From Gammaproteobacteria bacterium (GTDB taxonomy: Bacteria > Pseudomonadota > Gammaproteobacteria > GCA-001735895), in the NCBI GenBank assembly GCA_021767985.1, contig JAASSH010000210.1, forward strand, positions 1 through 5,057: DNA of 5,057 nucleotides, read 5' to 3'. Below are positions 1-5,057 of this stretch, in pieces; within the stretch, counting starts at the first letter, position 1, and each line of letters starts with the position of its first letter. Position numbers and translations under genes: made by a program. The notes under the pieces are model-generated. The model was not told where the DNA came from. It saw only the letters and a list, made by a program, of their open reading frames with translations, and did no database searches.

Positions 1-539
1 AGACCGGGCAGTTGGGAGACGTCATGAAAGAGTCGATTCAGGCGGCGATGACGGTGGTTCGCAGCAGGTCCGAGATCCTCGGGGTAAGTCCCGATTTCAA
101 TGAGAATAAGGATATCCACATCCACGTTCCCGAGGGTGCTACGCCGAAGGATGGCCCCAGCGCGGGTGTCGGTATGTGCACCGCCCTGGTTTCGGCGCTA
201 ACCGAGATACCGGTGAAGGCCGAGGTTGCAATGACCGGGGAAATAACACTGCGCGGTGAAGTGTTGCCGATAGGGGGACTCAAGGAGAAACTTCTGGCAG
301 CTCATCGCGGTGGCATTACCAAGGTTCTGATCCCCGAGGAAAACGAAAAAGATCTGGCGGAGATTCCGGATAATATTAAAGCCAAGCTGGAAATTATTCC
401 GGTACGCTGGATCGATCAGGTGCTCGAAGTCGCGCTTGCGCATCAACCGACGCCTTTGCCAAAAAAATCCGTGGCAGGCGCCTCGGCACCGAAGACCAAG
501 GAAAAAGATAAAAAGTCCTCCAGAGTCAGAGCGCACTAG
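1..539 (+). CDS. lon: Lon ATP-dependent serine protease, C-terminal part (5' truncated by window edge)
   Basis: Lon is a cytoplasmic AAA+ protease that unfolds and degrades damaged and short-lived regulatory proteins. Only the last 178 codons are visible; the first complete codon is at 3 and reads [11 protein letters not shown], so the gene continues to the left. This is the proteolytic domain. The catalytic serine lies in the motif PKDGPSAG (AGC at 159-161) and the catalytic lysine in [14 protein letters not shown] (AAG at 282-284), together forming the Ser-Lys dyad known for the family. The stretch through the DLAEIPDNI region matches E. coli Lon nearly residue for residue as I recall it. 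After the conserved domain there is a Lys/Ser/Ala-rich tail ([18 protein letters not shown]) that makes the protein about 19 residues longer than the E. coli end. The gene is followed by hupB on the same strand, a classic gammaproteobacterial neighbour. The ATPase part and promoter are outside the window. Confidence 0.98.
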   Translation, partial: TGQLGDVMKESIQAAMTVVRSRSEILGVSPDFNENKDIHIHVPEGATPKDGPSAGVGMCTALVSALTEIPVKAEVAMTGEITLRGEVLPIGGLKEKLLAAHRGGITKVLIPEENEKDLAEIPDNIKAKLEIIPVRWIDQVLEVALAHQPTPLPKKSVAGASAPKTKEKDKKSSRVRAH

Positions 540-544
540 CCGTT

Positions 545-585
545 ATCGTAAATAATACGATTTATTTAGGCTTTTTGGCCTTTTA
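545..585 (+). terminator. Possible rho-independent terminator after lon
   Basis: Six bases after the lon stop there is a 6-bp inverted repeat, ATCGTA (545-550) and TACGAT (556-561), with a 5-base loop, followed by TTTATTT. It is AT-rich and therefore weak. A second small hairpin, AGGC (568-571) and GCCT (578-581), is followed by TTTTA. Together they are a plausible weak double terminator between lon and hupB, but neither is a textbook GC-rich stem, and some read-through into hupB is likely. Confidence 0.35.
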
Positions 586-588
586 TGG

Positions 589-617
589 TTGACCGTAAAG
601 GCTGCTGTTGGTTTAAT
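589..617 (+). promoter_or_regulatory. Sigma70 promoter with extended -10, probably for hupB
   Basis: The -35 box is TTGACC (589-594, 5 of 6 to TTGACA) and the -10 box is TTTAAT (612-617, 5 of 6 to TATAAT). The spacing is exactly 17 bp, and a TG dinucleotide at 609-610 gives an extended -10 (TGGTTTAAT). Transcription would start near 624 and leave a leader of about 130 bases before the hupB ATG. This is the best-matched promoter I see in the window. Its link to hupB is inferred from position. Confidence 0.6.
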
Positions 618-697
618 TCGACGCTCTGGACGGGGGATAATGCGAGGCAAAAGTACTCGCTCAGAAGCAACGACAACAAGCATAATTTAGACTTGTG

Positions 698-724
698 TTG
701 CCTTTCCGCCCTTCGGGCTATAAA
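698..724 (+). promoter_or_regulatory. Possible second, start-proximal hupB promoter
   Basis: TTGCCT (698-703, 4 of 6 to the -35 consensus) is followed after 15 bp by TATAAA (719-724, 5 of 6 to the -10). The spacer is shorter than the optimal 17 bp, so this is weaker than the promoter at 589-617. It would give a leader of roughly 24 bases. E. coli hupB is known to use several promoters, which makes a second one reasonable here. A small GCCC-TTC-GGGC hairpin (708-718) sits in the spacer. Confidence 0.25.
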
Positions 725-754
725 TATATCAACTTAACCAAATGGAAAAAACTA

Positions 755-1027
755 ATGAATAAATCTGAATTGATTGATGCTGTTGCAGGTGCGGCAGATT
801 TAAGTAAAGCTGATGCCTCTCGTGCTGTTGATGGTGTAATTGCGTCAGTAACCCAGGCGCTTAAATCAGGTGATCAGGTCACCATCGTTGGCTTTGGTAC
901 TTTCCTCGTGCGCCAGCGTGAAGCGCGCGCTGGGCGCAATCCCCGGACCGGAGAAACCATTCAGATTAAAGCTTCCAAAGTCCCGGCATTTAAGGCTGGC
1001 AAAGCTCTGAAAGACGCAGTAAACTAG
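755..1027 (+). CDS. hupB: DNA-binding protein HU, beta subunit
   Basis: HU is a small, abundant, dimeric nucleoid protein that binds and bends DNA with little sequence specificity and takes part in compaction, replication, recombination and repair. The product is 90 residues, the usual HU length, starting [12 protein letters not shown]. It contains the HU/IHF signature [18 protein letters not shown] (residues 46-63), including the conserved arm proline P63 that inserts into the minor groove, and ends [13 protein letters not shown] as in other HU-beta proteins. An open frame reaches upstream to a GTG at 695, but those extra 20 residues are unlike HU. ATG 755 is also preceded by GGA (744-746) at a suitable distance, so I chose it. 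The position after lon and before ppiD supports the beta rather than the alpha subunit. The gene is less GC-rich than its neighbours, consistent with high expression. Two tRNA genes follow 21 bp later. Confidence 0.97.
   Translation: MNKSELIDAVAGAADLSKADASRAVDGVIASVTQALKSGDQVTIVGFGTFLVRQREARAGRNPRTGETIQIKASKVPAFKAGKALKDAVN
996..1024 (+). promoter_or_regulatory. Possible tRNA promoter inside the hupB 3' end
   Basis: CTGGCA (996-1001, 4 of 6) and TAAACT (1019-1024, 4 of 6) are 17 bp apart and would start transcription near 1031, 18 bases before tRNA-Val. The bases just after the -10 are GC-rich (GCGC), a discriminator type known from stringently controlled stable-RNA promoters. The boxes are mediocre, so co-transcription of the tRNAs with hupB is equally possible. 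There is no clear terminator between hupB and the tRNAs: the inverted repeat CTAGC (1024-1028) and GCTAG (1041-1045) has a 12-base loop and no following U-tract. Confidence 0.28.
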
Positions 1028-1048
1028 CGCACCTTTTTTGGCTAGACC

Positions 1049-1124
1049 GGGTGCTTAGCTCAGCTGGGAGAGCATCGCCCTTACAAGGCGAGGGTCGGCG
1101 GTTCGATCCCGTCAGCACCCACCA
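1049..1124 (+). tRNA. tRNA-Val (anticodon UAC)
   Basis: A complete 76-base cloverleaf with encoded CCA. The acceptor stem GGGTGCT pairs with AGCACCC (1114-1120), the discriminator is A1121 and CCA is 1122-1124. The D-arm is GCTC/GAGC. The anticodon stem TCGCC/GGCGA encloses the loop CTTACAA, with anticodon TAC at 1082-1084, which reads valine GUA and, by wobble, other GUN codons. The T-arm is GGCGG-TTCGATC-CCGTC, with one G-T pair. It is followed after 8 bases by tRNA-Asp, so both are almost certainly processed from one precursor. Confidence 0.98.
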
Positions 1125-1132
1125 TCCATACA

Positions 1133-1209
1133 GGAGTGGTAGTTCAGTTGGTTAGAATACCGGCCTGTCACGCCGGGGGTCGCGGGTTCGAGTCCCGTCC
1201 ACTCCGCCA
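1133..1209 (+). tRNA. tRNA-Asp (anticodon GUC)
   Basis: A complete 77-base cloverleaf with encoded CCA. The acceptor stem GGAGTGG pairs perfectly with CCACTCC (1199-1205), the discriminator is G1206 (the G73 identity base expected for tRNA-Asp) and CCA is 1207-1209. The anticodon stem CCGGC/GCCGG holds the loop CTGTCAC, with anticodon GTC at 1167-1169. The T-arm is GCGGG-TTCGAGT-CCCGT. tRNAs with this GUN anticodon are normally queuosine-modified at G34. The encoded CCA also forms the outer edge of a strong downstream hairpin (1207-1248). Confidence 0.98.
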
Positions 1210-1248
1210 TCATTGAATGCGCTCGCCACGAGCGCATCAACATGATGG
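1207..1248 (+). other. Long hairpin overlapping the tRNA-Asp CCA end
   Basis: The core is a 9-bp perfect stem, ATGCGCTCG (1217-1225) and CGAGCGCAT (1229-1237), with a CCA loop. An outer 7-bp perfect stem, CCATCAT (1207-1213) and ATGATGG (1242-1248), flanks it, and short T-A and G-C pairing is possible in between with small bulges. The outer arm includes all three bases of the tRNA-Asp CCA. There is no T-run after it, so it is not a canonical intrinsic terminator. Plausible roles are 3' end protection or processing of the tRNA precursor, attenuation before ppiD, or a U-less terminator. The structure is read directly from the sequence; the function is inference. Confidence 0.6.
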
Positions 1249-1275
1249 TACCTGTAACCAGTGACGACACGATAG

Positions 1276-3153
1276 ATGCTGCAAGCAATTCGAGAAAAAG
1301 TAACGGGATGGATTGCCTACGGCATTATCTTTCTTATCAGCATCCCATTTGCGCTCTGGGGGGTTAACTCGTACCTCGGTGGTGGTGAAATTCCACCCGC
1401 TGCGATCGTCAATGGCGAAGAGATAACCGCACGCGACCTCGATCAGGCCTACGCCAATTACCGCCAGCGTCTGGCACAACTTTTCGGCGGCGTCATTCCT
1501 GAAACCTTCGGCAACGAGACCATGCTGCGCGAACAGGTGCGCGGTCAATTGATCGATGAACTTGCGTTGCGGCAGTACACCGAGAAACAGCGTTACCGCA
1601 TCGGAGACGCCGAGTTAAACCAGATTATCCGCGGCATGGACGCGTTTCAGCGAGACGGCCAGTTCGACACCGCGATTTACCAGGCGCAGTTGCGATCGCT
1701 CGGCTACTCGCCGCTCGGATTTGAACAGGAACTCAGGTCCAATGGCGCGATGGGGCAGTTCGAAACCGGTATCACTTCTACTTCGTTCGTACTCCCTTAT
1801 ACCCGCAAAAAGTTTAATAGCCTGAGTAGCCAGACTCGAAAGATCAGGACTTTAAAATACGTCTCGAATGCCGCGGAAGTCCAGATCGACGATAGTGAAA
1901 TCGAGCAGCATTACCAGGCCCAGGCCGCGCGCTATAGCACCCCGGAGCAGGTAAAAATCGAATACATCGAAGTAACCCTGGAAGATGTGAAAAAAGGTAT
2001 CGACGTCGATCGAGACGATGTCTATGCACGCTACCAGGACAACCTCGTTGCTTACTCGAGCGCCGAGATCAGGGAAGCCAGCCACATACTGATAAAGGCC
2101 GGGGACGATGACAGTGACCAGGCACTAAGCGAGATTACCGACATTCGTAACCGTATCGTCAACGGTGAGAGCTTCGCAGACCTGGCGCGTGAATTTTCCG
2201 AGGATCCGGGCTCGGCCGGCGATGGCGGTAACCTCGGAGAGATCGAGCGCGGTATCATGGTCCAGACCTTCGAAGCCGCGCTGTTCGCCTTGGAAGTCGA
2301 TCAACTTAGCGAGCCGGTCAAGACTGGATTTGGCTGGCACCTGATAAAATTGCATTCCATCAACGGTGGCGAGACACAATCCTTCGAGTCTGTGCAGGCC
2401 GATATCGAGGATGAAATCAGGGCGGAGCTGGCGGAAAGCCAGATTTACGATCTGGTCGAAAATCTGGCAAACCTTGCTTACGAGCAGCCTGATTCCCTGT
2501 TGCCTGCGGCCGAACAATTCGATCTGAAGCTGCAGACCAGTGACTGGTTCGGGCGCTTCGCCGCCGAGGGGATTGCGGCCGAAAGTAAGATTCGTCAAAC
2601 GGCTTTTTCTCCCGAGGTTCTGCAACAGGGCCTCAATAGCGAAGCCATCGAACTGGATAATGAACGCGTAGTATTTATTCGATTGAACCAGTTCAAACCC
2701 GCTGAACAGAAGCCTCTGGAGCAGGTCAGGGAAGAGGTAATAAATGAGCTGACCGTCATAAAGCTGCGAGATATGGGCCGCAGTGTCGGTGCCGTCGCGC
2801 TGTCCGAGCTGGAATCCGGAAAAACCCTGGATGACCTGGCGCAGGAATGGTCGTCGTCGATCGATGATCACGGATTTGTTCAGCGCCAGCAAACCGAAAT
2901 CGATACAGGTATTCGCGATCTGGCATTCAAGTTGCCTAAACCGGAGCAGGGGGCGGTTTACGAAGGGCTTTCGCTGGCGACTGGTGAGTACGTGATAGTG
3001 GAATTATCGGCGGTTGTTTCAAACGATGGCGATGCTGATGAGAGGGCGCTTGAGAGCCTCGCAGAGGCCCTCGGTGCTTCCGAGTACCAGTCTGCAGCGA
3101 AAATGCTTTCGAGCCGCGCAGACGTGGTCAGAACGCCACTAGAGGAACTCTAG
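1276..3153 (+). CDS. ppiD: PpiD, membrane-anchored periplasmic chaperone / peptidyl-prolyl isomerase
   Basis: PpiD is anchored in the inner membrane beside the Sec translocon and helps newly exported proteins fold; known homologues carry SurA-like chaperone segments around a parvulin domain. The product has 625 residues, close to the 623 of E. coli. A short cytoplasmic start (MLQAIREKVTG) is followed by one membrane segment at about residues 13-30 (IAYGIIFLISIPFALWGV). A SurA-like N-terminal chaperone region covers roughly 36-260. The parvulin (PPIC) domain spans about 265-363, with EASHILIK around H270, the GIMVQTFE segment (327-334) and FGWHLIKLH around H355. A further helical region runs from about 370 to the C-terminus. 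The start is fixed by an in-frame TAG directly before the ATG, yet no convincing Shine-Dalgarno sequence precedes it. The gene follows lon-hupB as expected, with two tRNAs inserted, and converges on fabI 33 bp downstream. Confidence 0.95.
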   Translation: MLQAIREKVTGWIAYGIIFLISIPFALWGVNSYLGGGEIPPAAIVNGEEITARDLDQAYANYRQRLAQLFGGVIPETFGNETMLREQVRGQLIDELALRQYTEKQRYRIGDAELNQIIRGMDAFQRDGQFDTAIYQAQLRSLGYSPLGFEQELRSNGAMGQFETGITSTSFVLPYTRKKFNSLSSQTRKIRTLKYVSNAAEVQIDDSEIEQHYQAQAARYSTPEQVKIEYIEVTLEDVKKGIDVDRDDVYARYQDNLVAYSSAEIREASHILIKAGDDDSDQALSEITDIRNRIVNGESFADLAREFSEDPGSAGDGGNLGEIERGIMVQTFEAALFALEVDQLSEPVKTGFGWHLIKLHSINGGETQSFESVQADIEDEIRAELAESQIYDLVENLANLAYEQPDSLLPAAEQFDLKLQTSDWFGRFAAEGIAAESKIRQTAFSPEVLQQGLNSEAIELDNERVVFIRLNQFKPAEQKPLEQVREEVINELTVIKLRDMGRSVGAVALSELESGKTLDDLAQEWSSSIDDHGFVQRQQTEIDTGIRDLAFKLPKPEQGAVYEGLSLATGEYVIVELSAVVSNDGDADERALESLAEALGASEYQSAAKMLSSRADVVRTPLEEL

Positions 3154-3198
3154 GCACAGAGTGCTCCCCGGTGAAAGTTTCGGCTGCTACTCGAGCAC
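3154..3198. other. Convergent ppiD/fabI junction with a loose inverted repeat
   Basis: The two genes end 33 bp apart, facing each other. GTGCTC (3162-3167) and GAGCAC (3193-3198) form a 6-bp inverted repeat with a 25-base loop whose right arm lies inside the fabI 3' end. There is no T-run on either strand, so this is at best a weak bidirectional structure. I see no proper intrinsic terminator here. Confidence 0.25.
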
Positions 3199-3972
3199 AC
3201 CCATGCTAACGATATTGTAGCCGGAGTCGACGTAGATATTCTCTCCGGTAATTCCCGCGGCGAGGTCCGAACAAAGAAAAGCCGCGGCATTACCCACTTC
3301 CTCGATGGTCACATTCCTTCTTAATGGTGCATTGCTGGCCACTTCGTCGAGTATCTTTTTGAAATTTCCGATTCCGGCCGCGGCGAGGGTTTTGATCGGC
3401 CCTGCCGATATCGAATTGACGCGGATACCTTCCGGTCCCAGCGCCGCCGACAGGTAGCGCACGTTCGCTTCGAGGCTGGCCTTGGCAACGCCCATGACAT
3501 TGTAGTTGGGCAGCGCTCGTTCCGATCCAAGGTAGGTCATGGTGATAATCGCGCCATTGGTGTTTTGCATCATGGGCCGAGCCGCCTTGGCCATCGCGGT
3601 AAGGCTGTAGGAACTAATGTCGTGTGCGATTCGGAAGCCCTCGCGATCGAGATTTTCCAGGTAGTCACCCGCCAGGGCCTCGCGTGGTGCGAAGGCCACC
3701 GAGTGCACCAGGGCATCGAGCCTGTCCCAGCGATTTCCCAGTTGCGCGAACAGATCGGTGATTTCCTCATCACTGGTGACGTCGCAGGGTAAGACGACAT
3801 CGGAATCAAACTCTGCGGCAAATTTCTCTACCCGCGGTTTCAATTTATCGTTAGCGTAGCTGAAGGCGAGTTCGGCTCCCTCGCGATGCATCGCCTGCGC
3901 GATACCGTAAGCGATAGACCGATTACTGGCGATACCGACGATTAGTACTTTTTTACCGGCTAGAAAACCCAT
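3187..3972 (-). CDS. fabI: Enoyl-[acyl-carrier-protein] reductase (NADH), FabI type
   Basis: FabI catalyses the last step of each fatty-acid elongation cycle, reducing trans-2-enoyl-ACP to acyl-ACP with NADH in the cytoplasm. The product is 261 residues (E. coli 262) and opens [26 protein letters not shown], the divergent FabI nucleotide-binding motif of the short-chain dehydrogenase family. The catalytic pair is visible as Y157 and K164 in the Y-x6-K arrangement (NYNVMGVAK), with the accompanying Y147 in TYLGSE. The segment [19 protein letters not shown] and the C-terminal [20 protein letters not shown] are typical. Residue 93 is Ala (HSVAFAP) where E. coli has Gly, the position altered in triclosan-resistant E. 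coli; Ala is natural in other FabI proteins. GGGAG on the minus strand (complement of 3978-3982), 5 bases before the ATG, is a good ribosome-binding site. A thioesterase gene lies 159 bp upstream on the same strand. Confidence 0.97.
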   Translation of the reverse strand: MGFLAGKKVLIVGIASNRSIAYGIAQAMHREGAELAFSYANDKLKPRVEKFAAEFDSDVVLPCDVTSDEEITDLFAQLGNRWDRLDALVHSVAFAPREALAGDYLENLDREGFRIAHDISSYSLTAMAKAARPMMQNTNGAIITMTYLGSERALPNYNVMGVAKASLEANVRYLSAALGPEGIRVNSISAGPIKTLAAAGIGNFKKILDEVASNAPLRRNVTIEEVGNAAAFLCSDLAAGITGENIYVDSGYNIVSMGVLE

Positions 3973-3983
3973 GCTTGCTCCCG

Positions 3984-4000
3984 AAAATAGAACCTATTTT
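3984..4000. promoter_or_regulatory. 17-bp AT-rich palindrome ahead of fabI, candidate operator or leader hairpin
   Basis: AAAATAG (3984-3990) and CTATTTT (3994-4000) are perfect inverted repeats around the spacer AAC, ending 11 bp before the fabI ATG and directly next to its Shine-Dalgarno sequence. On the minus strand a -10-like TATGAT lies upstream (complement of 4024-4029) but lacks a good -35, so the promoter is uncertain. If that start is right, the palindrome would be in the 5' leader of the mRNA. It does not match the FadR or FabR sites as I remember them. A repressor site or an RNA hairpin are both possible. Confidence 0.35.
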
Positions 4001-4062
4001 GTCAGCCTCCAGCGCCGCATGCAATCATAAAACCTGTTCCTGCTGCCGTGACGCGATCAATA

Positions 4063-4073
4063 AAGCCAGGCTT
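4063..4073. other. Short palindrome between thioesterase and fabI
   Basis: AAGCC-A-GGCTT is an 11-bp palindrome, followed on the minus strand by TATT. It lies about 60 bp downstream of the thioesterase stop and could be a weak terminator for that gene, but the hairpin would lose base pairs to form a loop. Otherwise the 159-bp gap 3973-4131 holds the fabI leader, the palindrome at 3984-4000 and nothing else I can recognise. Confidence 0.2.
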
Positions 4074-4131
4074 GAACCAGCTTGTTCATAGCCATCGACC
4101 GGCGTCTTGCTAACACGCATCGTGACGGTTG

Positions 4132-4533
4132 CTAGGCATCGATAAAAAGCAGCGTCAATGCTTCGGGCAAAAAGGGTCGCCCTGATTCGTTTAATGACGT
4201 ACCGGTGATGCGTGCCGCCAGCATCAGGGTTTCGTCCGGCAAGCGGTAGATGTCCTGCTGAAACTCGAAACGAATCCTGGATACCGGGCGCAGCAGGCTG
4301 CGGACAATAAACCGATCATTGCTGACCAGCGATTTCTTATAGTCGAGCTCTGCCCGTACGACCACCAGATGGATACCTGCCGAGGTCACCTCGGCAAAAT
4401 TGATCCCATGAGATTGCAGGAACTCGTGGCGCGCGTGTTCCAGGTAATTCTGATAAACGGCGTTGTTGACGACACCCTGCATATCGCATTCGTAGTCGCG
4501 TACTTTGAATTCCAGTTCGTGAGAATATTGCAT
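4132..4533 (-). CDS. Acyl-CoA thioesterase, hotdog fold (4HBT / YbgC-FadM-like)
   Basis: A 133-residue protein of the single-domain hotdog thioesterase family, which hydrolyses acyl-CoA thioesters in the cytoplasm, usually as a tetramer. The N-terminal segment FKVRDYECDMQGVVNNAVYQ (residues 9-28) corresponds to the family active-site motif; D17 matches the catalytic Asp of the YbgC group (D-x-x-G-V-V). It continues into the central helix NYLEHARHEFLQSHGI (29-44). The strands that follow (HLVVVRAELDYKKSL, RIRFEFQQDIYR, LMLAARITGTSL) fit the hotdog sheet. The NNAVYQNYLEHAR form differs from the Tol-Pal-linked YbgC (HANY), so the substrate cannot be named and I give no gene symbol. A GGGAGG ribosome-binding site lies 10 bases before the ATG, inside a palindrome. 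The gene is divergent from avtA and upstream of fabI on the same strand. A role in acyl-chain turnover is an inference. Confidence 0.88.
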   Translation of the reverse strand: MQYSHELEFKVRDYECDMQGVVNNAVYQNYLEHARHEFLQSHGINFAEVTSAGIHLVVVRAELDYKKSLVSNDRFIVRSLLRPVSRIRFEFQQDIYRLPDETLMLAARITGTSLNESGRPFLPEALTLLFIDA

Positions 4534-4543
4534 GCGAATTGCG

Positions 4544-4555
4544 CCTCCCGGGAGG
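4544..4555 (-). promoter_or_regulatory. Ribosome-binding site of the thioesterase embedded in a 12-bp palindrome
   Basis: CCTCCCGGGAGG is a perfect 12-bp palindrome. On the minus-strand transcript its 5' half (CCTCCC) is complementary to the GGGAGG Shine-Dalgarno sequence in its 3' half, 10 bases before the start codon. Intramolecular pairing would give a 4-bp stem with a CCGG loop. That could damp translation, or the palindrome may simply be chance in a GC-rich site. Confidence 0.4.
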
Positions 4556-4645
4556 GATGGTGCCAGATTGATTTACCGAGTCAACCTGAACCCAGATCAA
4601 GTTCAAGGCTAAAAACAGTTGCATTTTTTCTGGTTGCTGTCCGTA

Positions 4646-4665
4646 ATTGTAATGTTGACAACAAT
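4646..4665. promoter_or_regulatory. Dyad in the avtA upstream region, candidate operator
   Basis: TGTTG-A-CAACA (4653-4663) is a perfect 5-bp dyad, nested in the wider pair ATTGT (4646-4650) and ACAAT (4661-4665), just before avtA. A -10-like TGTAAT (4648-4653) overlaps it but has no good -35 at 17 bp, and the perfect -35 hexamer TTGACA (4655-4660) has no -10 at the right distance. A repressor site overlapping the avtA promoter is possible. The remainder of the 145-bp divergent spacer (4534-4678) shows only a TGAAC/GTTCA inverted repeat (4587-4605) and no clear promoter for the thioesterase. Confidence 0.25.
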
Positions 4666-4678
4666 GACGCAGGACACG

Positions 4679-5057
4679 ATGAATCTTTCTGACTTTGGAG
4701 AACGCTTTCGCGGATACTCAGGGATAACCCACCTGATGGATGATTTGAGTGAAGGGCTGGCACAACCCGAAGTTATAATGCTGGGTGGTGGCAATCCCGC
4801 CGACATTCCCGAAGTCAAGGCGATACTCGAGAAGGTTTTGGGCAAGCTGCAGCAGTCGGGCAGGCTGATCGAAACCCTGGCTAATTATGACGGACCGCAA
4901 GGTAAACCCGGCTTCCTCGAAACGCTTGCCGATTTTTTTCGGCAGCAATACGGATGGAATATCAGCAGCCGCAATATAGCCCTCACACACGGCAGCCAGA
5001 GTTCGTTTTTTATCCTGTTCAATTCGTTTGCGGGCAAGACGGGCCCGCTACAGAAGC
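4679..5057 (+). CDS. avtA: Valine-pyruvate aminotransferase AvtA, N-terminal part (3' truncated by window edge)
   Basis: AvtA is a PLP-dependent fold-type I aminotransferase that exchanges the amino group between valine and pyruvate (giving alanine and 2-ketoisovalerate) in the cytoplasm. 126 codons are visible and the frame stays open to the window end, so the PLP-binding lysine lies outside. Seen here are the AvtA start FGERFRGYSGITHLMDDLSEGL (residues 6-27, quoted as positions with key residues SGIT and LM), then MLGGGNPADIPE (34-45), NYDGPQGK (69-76) and NIALTHGSQSSFF (99-111), all close to E. coli AvtA as recalled. In-frame ATGs also occur at 4652 and 4664. I chose 4679 because its length to the FGE/DRF motif equals that of E. 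coli and because AGGA (4671-4674) precedes it, although the 4-base gap is short. The gene is divergent from the thioesterase. Confidence 0.93.
   Translation, partial: MNLSDFGERFRGYSGITHLMDDLSEGLAQPEVIMLGGGNPADIPEVKAILEKVLGKLQQSGRLIETLANYDGPQGKPGFLETLADFFRQQYGWNISSRNIALTHGSQSSFFILFNSFAGKTGPLQK

Noticed and set aside
198..536. A 112-codon open frame antisense to lon
   Set aside because: The plus strand is unambiguously Lon with both catalytic residues; the antisense product shows no recognisable domain.
695..754. Upstream extension of hupB from a GTG start
   Set aside because: The added 20 residues are unlike any HU N-terminus, and the 90-residue form matches the family length exactly.
1199..1248. 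tRNA-Asp 3' end as an integration (att) site
   Set aside because: No integrase, direct repeat of the tRNA end or foreign-looking cargo is visible; ppiD follows in its expected place.
2125..2892. A 255-codon open frame on the minus strand inside ppiD
   Set aside because: It lies wholly antisense to a well-supported gene, resembles no family I recognise, and such long shadows are common opposite coding sequence of this composition.
4655..4660. Perfect -35 hexamer TTGACA before avtA
   Set aside because: No -10 element lies at 16-18 bp downstream; the position there is the avtA start codon itself.
4369..4692. A 107-codon plus-strand frame overlapping the thioesterase and the avtA start
   Set aside because: It is antisense to the thioesterase over most of its length and has no family resemblance or clear ribosome-binding site.

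Overview
The window looks like chromosomal core sequence from a non-enteric gammaproteobacterium. The evidence is protein similarity recalled from known families plus gene order. The lon C-terminus is very close to the E. coli protein, and the lon-hupB-ppiD order is the one known from E. coli, Pseudomonas and relatives. In Pseudomonas fabI also lies close to ppiD, although here it is inverted. No mobile element, CRISPR array, phage gene or integrase is visible.

Layout: the 3' end of lon (ATP-dependent protease) runs to 539. A 215-bp spacer with a plausible terminator and a good sigma70 promoter leads to hupB (HU-beta nucleoid protein, 755-1027). Two tRNA genes, Val(UAC) and Asp(GUC), follow 21 bp later. 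A long, nearly perfect hairpin begins inside the encoded CCA of tRNA-Asp and ends 27 bp before ppiD (1276-3153), a membrane-anchored periplasmic chaperone with a parvulin domain. ppiD converges on fabI (enoyl-ACP reductase, minus strand, 3187-3972). Upstream of fabI on the same strand is a small hotdog-fold thioesterase gene (4132-4533). Divergent from it, avtA (valine-pyruvate aminotransferase) starts at 4679 and runs off the right edge.

Functionally the left half is protein quality control and nucleoid maintenance (Lon, HU, PpiD) with a tRNA pair inserted. The right half is acyl metabolism (FabI, thioesterase) beside amino-acid biosynthesis (AvtA). I found no convincing undescribed system. 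The points most worth a second look are the hairpin overlapping the tRNA-Asp 3' end, a 17-bp AT-rich palindrome just ahead of fabI, and a palindrome covering the thioesterase ribosome-binding site.
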